A DNA stretch of 40,622 nucleotides from Mucidula mucida (GCA_015501055.1 JADNYV010000308.1:1-40622); one strand, 5' to 3'; shown: positions 21,376 through 32,585, counted from the first letter of the stretch. The notes: a model not told the origin generated them from the sequence alone. Numbers and translations are program-made.

Positions 21376-21540
21376 ATGTCGGCTCGCCAAAAGGCCGCCT
21401 ACGAATACTCGGAATGGTTGAAATCCAGGCCAATATTCCAGTGGAACGAAATGCCCCGCTTGCTTTAAACGACTGGCCGGAAACGCGTCGCTGAACCCCC
21501 AGATTGAAGCTTCGAAAACCTGCCGCGCGGTATAGTAGCC
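21376..21540 (+). repeat. Leader-ORF module, copy III
   Basis: ATG 21376 gives MSARQKAAYEYSEWLKS..., closing at TAA 21466-21468 after 30 residues. In another frame the same stretch reads GTKCPACFKRLAGNAS, the CPxC part seen in copy VI. The two parts are out of phase here. Confidence 0.45.
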
Positions 21541-21617
21541 GCGGAAGCGATCTCAATTCTCCGTTCGACGTCCATCATCACCTCGCGAGTTTCTGCTACA
21601 TCTACATCTTGGCTCAA

Positions 21618-21800
21618 ATGTTTGACTGGAGTACTTTTTCCTCTCTCGCTCTTGATATATCGGGCGTATCTGCCGGACTTGCGGGCGTCGGGTTCAACGT
21701 CTCCCTCCTCCTCTGGAAGAGGACAGTAGTTGGTTATAAAAACGGTAGGGGATGCAAATCCTCGTTTTATTTTCAAGAACTTACGCTTTGTGTTTATTAG
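21618..21800 (+). CDS. Short ORF with hydrophobic segment
   Basis: A 60-residue frame starting MFDWSTFSSLALD and including AGLAGVGFNVSLLLW, which could be a membrane segment. A donor (AAACG|GTAGGG) at about 21746 may mark an exon end. In block B the start MFDWSTF is kept (36149), but the frame shifts soon after. Poorly supported as a gene. Confidence 0.2.
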   Translation: MFDWSTFSSLALDISGVSAGLAGVGFNVSLLLWKRTVVGYKNGRGCKSSFYFQELTLCVY

Positions 21801-22183
21801 CAGTCTTTATCCAGTTTATGCCAACGAATTCATCCTGAGGCCTGGCAATGCATGCGCGTGCCCATCGGCGAAACAATCTCTTTTATTCCAATCACGGGCC
21901 TTCGGCCACGGATCACCTTCGGTTTACCAACGCAGTGGATGCCCTTCAAATTGTGTACTTTGTCGATATCCTACAAAGCCATGCCATCTGTCTCGTCAAC
22001 TCGGGCCTGTTCTCTGGAGGTAAACTGCTCCTCGCCCGATGGTTAATCGACTTCCTAGCAGGGCGAGTTGATAAACCGCACAACATGTCTAAGATTCTAG
22101 CGACAGGAGTTGAGCAGAATGCTTCTTATACTTGGGACAGAACGAAAGAGGCCCAATTCCCTTCTTGCTCTCTGACCTTCACC

Positions 22184-22952
22184 ATGCCTGCTACCGCCAC
22201 CACTTCCGCTCTTTCTCGCTGCATCGCCTGGTTTCTCGGGAAATCCAGTAGATCGCCCAGTGAAGGACTGGTCGAAAAGACCGAAGAGTTGCGCATTGTG
22301 AGCTGTCTCCTTTCATTGACTATGTCGGTTCTGACACACGCAGCCCGCGCCCACTAGACTCCAGGATGATTCTCATAAACCTCAGGCCTTCAAATCGGGC
22401 GCGGCGCTCTTCACACTACCGCAGCATTCGCCTCTTGCTCTTCTTGAGCTTTCTCTCCTCTGCACGGCCCAAGGCGTCGCTGCTGTACTCGAAGAGCCGC
22501 AGACCATTGTCTTGCGTACAGCAGTGGCCGCCATCAAGGTCACCGTCGCTGAAGTTGTCGAACCGACACCAATGGAAGTTGAGGTAGGAATTCCCAAGGC
22601 TGACGCCGATGCGCCCGCTTCTAACGGTGACCTTCAGATCCTCCTTCCTACACCGACCATTTGTCTTACACCACCAACACCCACGAAGAGGAAGCCCATA
22701 GCTGACTCCAGATTGTTTGCAGGGCCTCTCCAGAACATCGGCAGCGCTCCTGGAACCCTGAGATCCAGCGGTAAATGGCATGGCAGAAAACATACCTCCA
22801 GCCGGCGAGCGCATGGTAAAGAGAATCTCGCTAGCCGCCCATTGAAGACAAGAGAGGAGCGGCTGAAGGCATACACGCCGCCTGCGCGCCTCCTCGGTCT
22901 ACGCCAAGGTCAAGACAGTACTTCCCGATACCCGACAACACATAGATTTTAG
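22184..22952 (+). CDS. Hypothetical basic protein (gene G), intact copy
   Basis: Exons 22184-22297, 22344-22583 and 22638-22952 (introns 46 and 54 nt, phase 0) encode 222 residues. The second intron is a multiple of three and could be read through. In block B the same segment is 50 nt and contains a stop, which argues that it is an intron. Features: N-terminal MPATATTSALSRCIAW; a central Ala/Val/Leu/Glu-rich part; a C-terminal Lys/Arg-rich half (PTPTKRKPIAD, KWHGRKHTSSRRAHGKEN, KTREERLKAYTPPAR), suggesting a nuclear or nucleic-acid-binding protein. KEN and LxxxxN-type short motifs occur but are not proof of regulation. No family recognised. It lies about 1.3 kb downstream of HMG-A on the same strand, as the decayed copy does behind HMG-B. 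Confidence 0.5.
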
Positions 22953-23040
22953 ATTGCTTGTTTCTCAATCCTCTTGCTCATCTAGTTCTGCTCTTCGATT
23001 TGCTTGTTTTTACGCTACAGACTCATACTTTACAGCTTTC

Positions 23041-23215
23041 TACTATCTGTAGTCCACTGCTCACGCGGTGTTGAAGCAGATATTTCTCTTTCGACTACCT
23101 ATATCCTTCTTTCGCTATTGTCTGTCGTCCACTGTTCGCGCGGTGTTGAAGCAGGATCTTTCATTTCGTACTCTATGCCATTTTCGCATGTATCACTTAT
23201 CTATCTGTAGTCCAC
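23041..23215 (+). repeat. Short tandem repeat (about 75-85 bases)
   Basis: CTATCTGTAGTCCACTG and a following GCGGTGTTGAAGCAG occur near 23043, 23115 and (first part only) 23198. The same array is present in block B around 37527-37700. Confidence 0.7.
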
Positions 23216-23261
23216 TGTTTGTTCTGTTTTCCGAGTTTCTTGTTTATCTTTGAAGAACGGC

Positions 23262-23760
23262 ATGCGATCAGGGCATGACGACTCTGTCCGTATCGTTTCC
23301 AGAATCTTAATTGAAGGGAACGCTGTCGCGTACGGTGACCGTCCAGGTTTCTGACCAGCCTGAATTATCAATGCCGACAATAATCTCCTTGACCGCGACT
23401 TCGTCTCTTCAAGCGAAATTTACACTGTCATCATCCTCATCGGAGCTCAGTAGTCCTATCATTTCCAATTTCCAGGACTCGCACCACTACTACCCTCCCC
23501 AGCACTGCTACCGCGTCGCATGCGCTCGCAGATTCCGGAGGACCATTTGCGTTTACAGAAGCCTCATCTCCCTCGCCAGCCGCTGCAGCGGCGTTGACAT
23601 CTTTCGATGTATTTCTCCTCTCGGCTTCGGTGACTTTGAAGAGTGGTAACGTAACGCCACTAGTACCATAGGGCTTAAACTGCCTTCTCAGCGACCAGAC
23701 GGCGACGTCTAGTGGGTTCCGGCAGACGTTCCTCTGTGGCGCGTTGTGGTGGGAATAGTT
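23262..23760 (+). pseudogene. SAP gene, copy III (exon 2 only)
   Basis: The sequence matches SAP exon 2 from GGGCATGACGACTCTG onward, including ACGGTGACCGTCCAGG and the Ser/Thr-rich part. The signal peptide, acidic run and leader module are absent. Alignment with block B shows they were removed by a ~750-base deletion whose junction lies near 23239, inside the intron. Frames in the remaining exon are also broken. Confidence 0.7.
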
Positions 23761-24078
23761 GTGTGTTCATCTAGGTCAGGCGCTTACGCGTTCGTGTCGT
23801 CAAAGAAGAAGACGCTGATTCATGATTACAGTAAATACTAGGTACACTCGGTGTTGGATACAGCTTCATATCTTGTTTGTGGAAGTCAGATCGCTATCGC
23901 TATTGCGCTCATCGGATCGGGTTCTTCGTTCTAACGTCGAATGCTATATGCACTATGGAGAATGGAAAGCGCTTCTTGTGATGGTGTCTCCATATCGAAC
24001 GGTCGTTGGTTAGTCAAAGATTTGAGGCTCACAACGCCTATGTAGCATGTGGGATAGTGCACTGTTTCCTTCTTGTCG

Positions 24079-24530
24079 CCGACCGAGCACATATCCTTGC
24101 TTATCGTGTTGTCAACATGTTATGGTTTGCGGTTATCCTTGAAAGAACTTGTGCACAACCAGCCGTAGCTACTGGAGCTCTTTGGAGGAGCGGGGGTGTC
24201 AAGACTTCAAGCGCGCCATTGAGGTCAGGTTTCCGTGTAGTTGTAGTAGGGGTCTGATGTTCCCCGTTAGAATCGTTGGGATGCAACCTTGAGCTGTTGT
24301 ACAGAGGAATACGTCGATAGCCTCACCAAGTGCATGGATGGTCCTGATTATCTCGATGTGCAAAGCCATTTCCTTGGTACGTATTTCTTGTCGTACTAAA
24401 TGCATGTATGACGAGGCTGATACATCACTGCTTAGCCTTACAGCAATATTGCCACGCTACGGAAAGCCTATCTCGCACCCGAGCGCGGCAGAGTCGATTC
24501 CGAGCTGTGAACGGTTTCTTTGGTAGGAAG
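24079..24530 (+). pseudogene. SCR gene, decayed second copy
   Basis: Aligns with the intact SCR gene (16082-16546) exon by exon, with matching donor and acceptor sites near 24224, 24271 and 24376. The ATG is lost (TCGCCGACCGAG in place of TCGCCATGACC). The first mature cysteine codon reads CGT (Arg). The acceptor before the third exon has also changed to CTTAG|CCT. It is followed by a 47-base tandem duplication. Confidence 0.75.
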
Positions 24531-24545
24531 TTCTTCAAAGTCGTA

Positions 24546-24636
24546 GTCAGTCTTGGGCAATCATTGGATATAGTAGTCACTAGCCATTTTGAGTCAGTCT
24601 TGGGCAATCATTGGATATAGTAGCCACTAGCCATTT
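24546..24636 (+). repeat. 47-base tandem duplication
   Basis: GTCAGTCTTGGGCAATCATT starts at 24546 and again at 24593. The two units differ at one position (GTAGTCAC versus GTAGCCAC) over about 44 bases. Confidence 0.85.
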
Positions 24637-25282
24637 CTTGAAATAGAGGAAGGGCAGTCATAAGAAGGATTTTCGTCAGCTCGCCAGGTGCCTTCGTCGT
24701 GTAGAATAGACGAGCCATCATAGCCGAGCTCTGCCGTTTTCCAAACTCGGGTTGTACGAGTAACAACGCCAGAAGCTTGTAGATTGTTGACCAAGTAGAC
24801 AGTGCGCCGCCGGTGTTAGGCTGAATCGACACCGTCTTGGTCTTCAGTGGAGTGTGAGGGGTGAGCGCTGCGAAATGAGAAAGCAGATATTCAAGAAACC
24901 TATCTACATGACCCCTCAAATGTTTCCCAATCACCTCGTACAACCCTATAGGAAGGAATGTCTTATTGAACATATTCTGCGCTCTCTGCTCTGGATCCCA
25001 CCAGATCGGCAGCGTCTTATAGAACCACATCAATGTCCAGATATAGCCCAAGATGTCAGTTTGGGCAAAGAACAAGAGTTTGCTCTTCAAAAATGTGACC
25101 GTGAATGAACAAAGGGAAGAGACCTTGAGAAGAGAACAAAGCGGCCAAGTCACATGGTCTAGCGTTGAGTCAAGGCCAGCTCGCCATTCACATAGAAACT
25201 GCTGCCTGGAACAACTTCGGTCCTCCGAGCACTGGCCAGAAGAGAAAAAGAACAGTAAAAAAGGCAGGGTAGAAGTTCCCAC
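24608..25282 (-). CDS. Unidentified minus-strand ORF with hydrophobic segments
   Basis: An uninterrupted frame of about 224 codons without an ATG near its 5' end, so it would have to be an internal or 3' exon. It contains hydrophobic stretches (PFLLFFFSS, ILGYIWTLMWFY, TIYKLLALLLV, ILLMTALPLF) with polar loops, and PEQRAQNMFNK, which looks like genuine protein. I do not recognise it. It could be part of a membrane protein gene or a remnant; upstream splice partners were not found with confidence. Confidence 0.3.
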   Translation of the reverse strand: MGTSTLPFLLFFFSSGQCSEDRSCSRQQFLCEWRAGLDSTLDHVTWPLCSLLKVSSLCSFTVTFLKSKLLFFAQTDILGYIWTLMWFYKTLPIWWDPEQRAQNMFNKTFLPIGLYEVIGKHLRGHVDRFLEYLLSHFAALTPHTPLKTKTVSIQPNTGGALSTWSTIYKLLALLLVQPEFGKRQSSAMMARLFYTTKAPGELTKILLMTALPLFQEMASGYYIQ

Positions 25283-25960
25283 AACCTGACGACTTTACCT
25301 GAGAGTACTGGAAGAATAGGCGGACTACTCGGGGAGTTATCGTGCATTCGGGCTCTCTGATTATAATCAGAACGTCAATGAATGCTCTTCCGTCGTACCG
25401 TGTGTCCTGGTGGTCAGCCACAAAGCGACAACTTGGGATCATAGCAAGTGTCAACACTTCGTGGAGTGACTTGGCGTTCTCGACAGTCGATGACCAACCT
25501 CACTAGACTGCCAGTAGTTTGCTGTAAACTCGAACGAACTTGAATCTGACTCCCTACTCTGCCAAATCGACGAATTCCTAGTGCGCTGGCCGGGTCCGAT
25601 GAACGCACCGAACTGTCCCGATTATCGCGCTCTTCAATTGAGCTGTATTTACGTTTTGATGTTCTTATCCCATTCTACAGGTTGAACGGTGAGTTGATCG
25701 GAAATTGGATACACCACTGACAACCTTTGGTTCCACTTGAGCGCGTTTTTCGAATAGCAAAGACTCGAGGAGGAAATTTTGCGTTCCGGTGTACAAGGCA
25801 GACTCATCAACCGTTAGAGTGGACCTTGTTTGCACGGATTTCGTGGACTACAACGGACGATATCCGTAGCTCCATCCTGATCATACTTCTAGTCTTATGA
25901 TAAGAAGGATATCAAGCTACAGGCTCGTTTTTGACGAGATGATTTCCATTCTTCCCCACA
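25283..25960. other. No recognisable gene; upstream of the O-methyltransferase
   Basis: Minus-strand frames (25188-25457, 25414-25608) lack motifs. No TATA box is evident before the ATG at 25961. Confidence 0.4.
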
Positions 25961-28021
25961 ATGACTTCCTCCCTCCCCCTCTTGCGCACTCTCGTTGATA
26001 TCATCTCATCCGGTGTGAAGGATATTGAGGACACCTGTGCGCGCAAGAATCTGGAATTCCCCGGTCTAGATGGCGCTTTTGAAGGCACTCAGGATATAGA
26101 GGCAACAAAAGACGTGCCTGAAGTAGCTCAGGCTATCTGCACAATCGTTGCTGCTGCAAGTCATCTGACGGCGCTCGTACAGCCGGCGCAGACGTCTATG
26201 ATGGCGGCTATAATGCAGGTACGTTGTCTTGGTACTGAAAAGCATGAAATACGCGCTTGACAGATGTCTCAGTTTAACGTATCCGCTGCATTATTCACGG
26301 CAGAAGCACTGAGCGTAACCGAAATACTTCGTGACGTTGGAAATACTGCGAGTGTTCTTTCGCTTCGCAGTTACCGTCTATTCACGACGCTGGCTCTAGG
26401 GTATGAACGTCGTGGATATTGCTTCTCATGCCGGGACTTCTCCGAAGAAATTGGGTGCGTTTTGCGAGTAATAATTCATCGATGACACTGTCTAACAGCC
26501 TTTCAGCACATGCTTTGCGTCTTTTGGCCACGGAGCACATTTATAAGGAAGTAGCACCAGACTTTTTTGCCAACAATCGTATTTAGTCTTTGTTGGACTC
26601 GGGGAAGCCACTACTGTAGCGTTTCACCGCAAATTCAATAAGGGTCAGGGGTCTTTGAATAAATATATACATCATAATGGGTCACGACACTTGGTCAGCA
26701 CAGCCTCCAAATAAGAAATTTCAGTCCGCTATAGCGAACTGTCCAAAAAAGGAATTAAGGTCTGTGAAGTGTTCGCGTACCAGACATAATGGGTCACAGC
26801 TGTGAAGTTACGGTTGAAACGATACAGTATCAGAAGTGTTAGACCCGTTAGTATCTTATTTCGTAAGATCATCTTGATGTACTGAACACTTGATGCTCGA
26901 TAGGTCAAAGGATAAGTACACGGCACCATGCAGTCCTATGCCTGTTATGGTCCAAGGATTGTACGTGTTATCTCAATATACATGCCCTCGTGACCTACGC
27001 AATTATGACTCCAATAGCTGCAAAAGTGCCAAACTCAGCACACATATGCCCGTGTACATGTCAACTCCTTCAATCGCCTTCTCCGACGACCTGAATAAAA
27101 CTCTATTCAATATGGTCAATAAGACGGAACTGACATTTTTCGAATATTTAGGACTCCCTGAGAACGCCCACATTAGGCAGAGATTTGGGATTGCCATGGG
27201 CACTCAGAGTACTCTTACCATGAACGGTAAGTGGTTGTCATGGACTTCTTCCTTTTCTCACCGTTATTCGAGGTTTTGATTGGCATTCTGTACCTGAGAG
27301 CGCCATTGTGGTCGACGTCGGTGGTGGAGTTGGAAGGACGTCTTTGCCTATCGCAAGGACATGTCATAAGCTCAAGATCAATGTCCAAGATTTACCCAAC
27401 CTTGAGAACGATATGCACAACATTAGTCTCTGCCTTGGTCCTCCATCCACGATACCTGATCAGTAGTTCAGTTCTGGAAAGCCGAATTTCCGGAGGCGCT
27501 TATAAGTGGTCGCGTCAAGTTTCAAGGTCAGCCTTCGCATCAGTTCTTGATGAATTAGGGATGATAATGTGGTGCATGTTAGTACAAGACTTTTTCGGAA
27601 CACAGCACGTCCAAGGTGCTGATGTATATCTTCTGAGATCGATATTGCACGACTGGAGTGACGTTTACTGTGCGAAACTTCTCAACCACCTTCGAGAAGC
27701 AGCACGTCCACGATCAAAGCTTGTGGTAGTCGACGCAGTCCTTTCATACGCTGTTCAGTCTGATGATGGTGTTCTTCTTGCGAATTCTGGACATGCGAAT
27801 CTTACGGGGCACGCGTACTCGGTACATGTGCATGATTTATCCTCTGATACTACCTGTAGTGTTGACTTTGGTGTTAGATGATCAATGGTCAAGAACGGAC
27901 ACTGCCAGAGTTCGAGCGATTGTTTGAGGAGAGCGGCTGGCGGCTGGAGAGCGTGAAGCGTCCTGATATGTCATACCAGTCTTTCATTGTTGCAGTTCCT
28001 TCAGATGTACCTATGAATTGA
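25961..28021 (+). pseudogene. SAM-dependent O-methyltransferase, disrupted
   Basis: A fungal plant-type O-methyltransferase (dimerisation domain plus SAM-binding domain, usually about 450-480 residues; methylates small phenolics or polyketides). First exon from ATG 25961 (MTSSLPLLRTLVDIIS). Then MSQFNVSAALFTAEAL (exon after 26265), ALRLLATEHIYKEV and FANNRI, where TAG at 26584-26586 interrupts the frame before SLLDSGKP. Later parts are FEYLGLPENAHIRQRFGIAM (27140-27199), SAM motif I VVDVGGGVGRTS (about 27309-27344), the catalytic-region ILHDWSDVYC with His at 27648, and the usual C-terminus NGQERTLPEFERLFEESGW ending TGA at 28019-28021. Introns are short. The in-frame stop, a frameshift near 26400 and an unclear stretch at 26640-26890 suggest a dead gene that still keeps its catalytic motifs. 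Confidence 0.7.
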
Positions 28022-28320
28022 AAATGCATTGTTTAAATCCGAGTCATTAGCATTGTGATTCAGCCCATGGAAATGTTGGATCCCTCGTGGCCGCAGTGGT
28101 CCAATTTTCGCTGAGGAAGGATCGGCATTCTTGTGCGCCCATTGTCCACACGGAGGTAATGCTAGCGAAATTCAATGCGTCCTCGAGTCCACGTCCACAG
28201 ACCGAATGCGGCAAAAGTGTCCAAATCGGGTAACTGTGACTGGCATTCCATTGTGACAGTTCGATCATCTGAACTTGTCCACAACAGTCACGACGCGAAC
28301 AAAGAGACGCGTCGTCGCGG

Positions 28321-28328
28321 TATAAAAG
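28321..28328 (+). promoter_or_regulatory. TATA box of the FunK1 gene
   Basis: TATAAAAG lies 46 bases before the ATG at 28367. Confidence 0.7.
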
Positions 28329-28366
28329 CGTGAGTTTCTGTTTCTTTGTTGACAACTACTCTCATC

Positions 28367-31055
28367 ATGGCGACACGACAACAGCATCAGACCGCGCCCG
28401 CGAGATTACTCTCGACACCGCGAAAATCGACTAGGATGACGGAACGAGGTGCTGCCCTGCTCAATCTCGACGAGCAGCGCTTACATTTGAAGGAGTCCAG
28501 TGGTGGTAACACTGTTCAGGTCCCCGTTGAAACCTTCCTTGCCCACTATGCCAATCTCCTTCACTCCCAGCAAGAAACCGACGACCTGGTCTCTCACATT
28601 GAAGAAGGGCTCAAGGCAGAGACTTTGAAGAAGAAGCCAAAGCCCAGGACTTTGACCGGGAATGGCTGGGCCGCAACAAACTTCATAGGTCCTAGCGAAG
28701 ATAAAGTCTTCAAAGGACTGGCGGGCGTTGCAGAGGAGATCCACACCCATTGCGAGACATGGAGCGAGACGAAGCAGCATGCCAAGCTCCAGCAACGCAC
28801 GACTCGACTCATTTGTCAACCGAATCATACCACGGCTTCTGAGGTTCGTGGAGGATCTATGAAGACAGATGCGCGTTTCATCCTCAATGAAATCAGCGAC
28901 GATGTGCATGCGCCGACCTCGGCAGCTGTCGCTCCTGCTGAGTTCAAGACTCACCTGAACCGTCAGGACCGGATAGATGTATGTCCTTTGGCTTTGCTGA
29001 TATCGCTCGATTTGACTTGTGTTTTAGAACGAAAGCAAGGTTCTTGGAGCCGTCGGTCACATACTCTGCAATGATCCGTGTCGACGCTTTGTGATCGCTT
29101 TCACCATCGAGGATCGTTGGATGCGCTTTTGGTATTTTTCGAGATCGCACATCACCATATCTGCTCAATTCGACTATCACGAGGTGAGTTGATTTGTGCG
29201 CTTTTATTCTTCGCTCTCTTACGCTATTCTCAGAATCCCAGGCTCTTCATTCGTTTCGTCATCTTCATGACCTTCGCTCCCCTCGAAGACCTTGGGTACG
29301 ACCCTACTGTGAAGCGCATTGGCGTCAACGAAAAGGACATTCAATATCGCTTCACCGTGGGCGACAAGGTGTACCAGACCACGGGAATCATTCATGATTT
29401 GAACCTCGATCTTGTCACTCGCGCCACGCGGGTATGGGAAGTCATAGAGCTTGACTCCGAAGACATGCCCATCGGTACACCCAAGGTTTTGAAGGACGTT
29501 TGGCTTTACTCTGACGCAACACCGGAATCGGACATCTACAACGCGATCTTCGCAGCCCTTCGGCAACTGGATAAAGATGGCAGTGTTGCGGAGAACGAGC
29601 GTCCTCCGCCGTTGCAGCCAGGCTCATCCCTGGAGGAGGATGCAAAAAACTATTTCATGACGATCCTTTCAGACTCAGTTGTCACTATCAACGGCCAGCC
29701 AGATGAGGCGCCAGAGCCTCCGGCAGATTACGTCGAGTTGTTCTATACCGAAACAGAGGAAAAGGTCGCGATGGAGCCTACTGTCGAGGGCACTCACCGC
29801 GGGGAAGTCGATGGGTGTACGCCTAAGCTAAAGAGGGCGGACAGAGCCGTATATTCTCACAAGAAACGGATCCATCGACGCATCGTGTTCGAGGAGGTGT
29901 GCCGCACGCTTTACAAGGTTTTCTCCTACGCCGATTTTACGAAAGGGCTTGCACAGCTTGTCTACGGTAACGTTGCTCATTTTTGTCCTTTTTTATGAAA
30001 CTGACGTAGTTTTTTGCAGGCTTGGAATACATGCGCTTAGCAGGATTTGTTCATCGCGATATCAGCCCGGGGAACTGCCTCATTTACAAGGGCCAAACGA
30101 AGATCTCCGACCTTGAATATGCCCGCACTTATGCTGCTCCGGGTATTGGCGCTGCCCCCCTTACCGTACGTTTTCCTGTGATCAGTTCCGATATCTTGGA
30201 CTCATTGAGCATCAGGGCACTCCTGGATTTATGGCAGTAGAGTATCAGGTGCAAGAACATCTTTTTAAACCGCGTCGAACCTTCCAGCCTAGCCGTTCCG
30301 GGACGACAAACTGTAGTACAGCGGTATGGTTTAAGTTCAACTTCCTCCATGACCTCGAGTCCGTCCTTTGGATTTACCTGTGGTTCTTACTCGACACTCT
30401 ACCGGCCAAGTTCACGCCAGCGGACCGCGAAGCGCACCGTACCGTTGTCTTAAGCCTCAACGAGACGCTGTTTGACGGGTTCCTCCGTGGTTCCATGGAC
30501 CGTCTCAGGTTTATCGAAGCGTTCCAAACAGACGAAAAGCGTCGCTATGATGAAATCATCAGCGCTCTAACTGGGGTGCATGGCGTGCACTCCATGCTAC
30601 TCAAAGCATTGCAAGCCTTTCAATATCTGGTTGCCTGTTATGGTGCGGTGCAATCGTCGCAACCAGTTCTTCCAGATTCCCCACATATGACGCACTGGGA
30701 TCGCAAGGTGTTCCTGCACGCGTACTACGAGGACATCCGCGCTTACTTTATGGACGCCTACGAACAGGTGAAGGACACGACTGAGGAAGCCCTACCGATC
30801 TGGTACACTGATCAGGAGGATGTGCATAGGGCTCAACAGGCAGCGGGCCCCTCGAAGCGGTTTTCTGTAGGAAATGGTCCGAATAAGCGGGCTCGGACTG
30901 GCACGGACTGGGACAGTGAAGCGTATGTACCGCCTATTCGGGAGGACGAAAACAAAGATGAGGAGGAGGAGGAGGATGACTCCGGAGGGCCACCGTCACC
31001 GACCCAAGAGAGCCAAGATCGGATGACCAAGAGGAAGAGAGCCGGTCAGAAGTAG
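28367..31055 (+). CDS. FunK1 fungal-type protein kinase
   Basis: Exons 28367-28978, 29028-29183, 29234-29966, 30020-30165 and 30216-31055 (introns 49, 50, 53 and 50 nt) encode 828 residues. FunK1 kinases are a divergent family expanded in Agaricomycetes and typically 700-900 residues long. Signatures: N-terminal FunK1 region (FRFVIAFTIEDRWMRFW-type segment in exon 2, around residues 220-240); a glycine-poor N-lobe with DKVYQTTGIIHDLNL and VLKDVWL (the Lys of the ATP site); the catalytic loop HRDISPGNCL (His512-Arg513-Asp514); the metal-binding DLEYA at Asp531 instead of DFG; and GTPGFMAVEY (550-559) in place of the APE motif. The catalytic Asp, Asn and metal Asp are all present, so it is likely active. 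The C-terminal tail has a long Glu/Asp run and a basic KRKRAGQK end. ATG 28367 follows a TATA box. Substrates are unknown. Confidence 0.9.
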
Positions 31056-31405
31056 ATTTCCTCGAACGGCATTCTTCTCTCGTATATATCTCTCCCAACA
31101 TGCTCTTGTATTTATTGTATAGTGTCCAGTTTAGTTATCAAATTCTCTTTGGGTGATGCTCGTTGCCAGTGTCCTCTGGGTGGGAGCGAGAGGCGTACTC
31201 ACGGACGTACTAAGTAGGGGAAGTAGATAGATGTTCACTTTGCAAGTCTTCTCTGTCTCTGAACAAATGACGGACCGGCAAAATCTTACCTGCACTCAAG
31301 AAATACGTGAACCATAAGAAGGGATCGGAAGAATGCTATTGCTTTGTACGATGTACGTTAGCGTCCATGTTGACGCGTTCTTGGAGGGTTTAGAAAACCG
31401 CTCAC
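31056..31405. other. 3' flank of FunK1; no gene seen
   Basis: Downstream of the FunK1 stop. No motif apart from possible short exons on the minus strand linked to the next entry. Confidence 0.45.
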
Positions 31406-31626
31406 AATCTTGAAAGAGTTTGTTGATAATTCTCTCTCCCCTCTCACGCTGCTCCACTGGCAGTACTTGTTTCGAAAAATTTAGAAAGGACGGGCCCGGT
31501 GGGTCTGTGCTCCCACTGTTTCGTGCCAACGTCACGCAGAAAGGTACGTCTTCGTCGCGCGAGAACCGCGTGTAAAGGACCCCAAGAAGCACGATGTAGC
31601 CCTCGTTAACATCCCTCAGGCTACGG
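31406..31626 (-). CDS. Orphan exon-like ORF ending at a repeat boundary
   Basis: Reading right to left from 31626 gives YRSLRDVNEGYIVLLGVLYT, then RFSRDEDVPFCVTLARNSG..., to a donor (GATT|GTGAGC) at 31405, with a possible last exon around 31290-31341. It resembles real coding sequence, with faint likeness to the LNNLGxLLxxRFER spacing of fungal TPR proteins. It has no start: it runs straight into the GGCTTG-rich element at 31627, as if the gene were cut there. Identity is uncertain. Confidence 0.25.
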
Positions 31627-32314
31627 TAGTGATCTGCTGGCTCTGACTTGAAGCCAGGCCAGCCGTGGGCCAGCCGTATCCAAGCCAGAGCCAGGCCAGG
31701 CCGTGACGACGGCTTGATGAAGCCTACGGCCTGGCTTCAGATTCTGCAAGCCATAAGGCTTCCGATCCCTTTTGATGGCAGGTACGGTACTGGCGAATCC
31801 GCGGCTGCTCAAACCGTTTCGCTCCCTACCATAAGCCAGCCTTTAAGCCACGGCTCTGGTGGTGTGCTGAAGAAGTCAAATGTTGAGGTATGTGCAGAAC
31901 CCCCATACCTATTTGGTCACTGATGTTAACTCCTCGCAGCAATTTCAGTCGCTGTCCGCGTCCGTAGCGCTCAGGACAGTCCCTCCTGTCAATTGGTCAG
32001 GTGACTCAGGTCCGATAATCAATGACAGTGATCTTTCAACACGAATTTTGAACTGTTCTAGTATGAACAGACAAGTGTACAGCAATCCTTGGTTGTAAGT
32101 ATACCTCACCCATGTTACATACCCTTCGAGATTACAAAATCTGGTGGGTGCTTGCCCCCGCCGCCTCCCGCCACCATCCCGCCCTAAGCCACGGCTCAGG
32201 CCAGAGCCAGCCAAAGCCAGCCGTGGGTTACGGCTTCTGGCATGGCTTGGGAGTCGGAGAAGCCAGAGCTCTGAAAAGCCAGGCCAAGCCAGCGGCTTCA
32301 GGCCAAAGTCACTA
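31627..32314. mobile_element. Candidate non-autonomous hAT-like element (MITE)
   Basis: The left end reads TAGTGATCTG, and the right end finishes TCACTA, its inverse complement over six bases (TAGTGA). The inner edges continue with similar TGAAGCC / GGCTTCA. Dense GGCTTG/CAAGCC motifs crowd both ends (31650-31760 and 32180-32310), like the subterminal motif clusters of hAT elements, and TAGTG fits the hAT end consensus. The ~690-base interior has no transposase. I could not find a convincing 8-base target duplication, so an alternative is a simple motif-rich repeat. Confidence 0.35.
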
Positions 32315-32585
32315 GTAGGGTGTTACGGCTTGGATGAGATCATGCTCAATTTCGTTCCGAAAAAACATGTATATTGAGTGTACATACATTATACAGCAAG
32401 TAGATCTGCGCCAGGAAGGTGTCGGTTGATCAATTGGCTTTCTGCTTCTGCTGAGAATAACGATTGAACAGTGTTCTTTACTGTGTCGCTTTGAGGCTGT
32501 GTACCAGTGGAAGTCGAGCGGAACATGTTCGGTAAAATCCGTGTCCTACCCAGGTCCTAGGTGTCCCTCTTTTCATGGGGCGAGC

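Larger units (their letters stand above)
17029..23760 (+). repeat. Segmental duplication, block A
   Basis: About 6.7 kb that aligns in order with block B (32350-38830). It begins at a shared TTCG...GAAAAAACATGTATAT and ends in the SAP exon 2 remnants. It contains a decayed SAP copy, an SCR remnant, a small ORF, the HMG-box gene, a leader-ORF module and gene G. Compared with B it has a 65-base tandem duplication (19365-19494), a hairpin insertion (17067-17100) and a ~750-base deletion near 23239. Confidence 0.85.

Noticed and set aside
23041..23215. Repeats with regular spacing considered as a CRISPR-like array
   Set aside because: Only two to three diverged units of 75-85 bases in a eukaryotic genome; ordinary tandem duplication.
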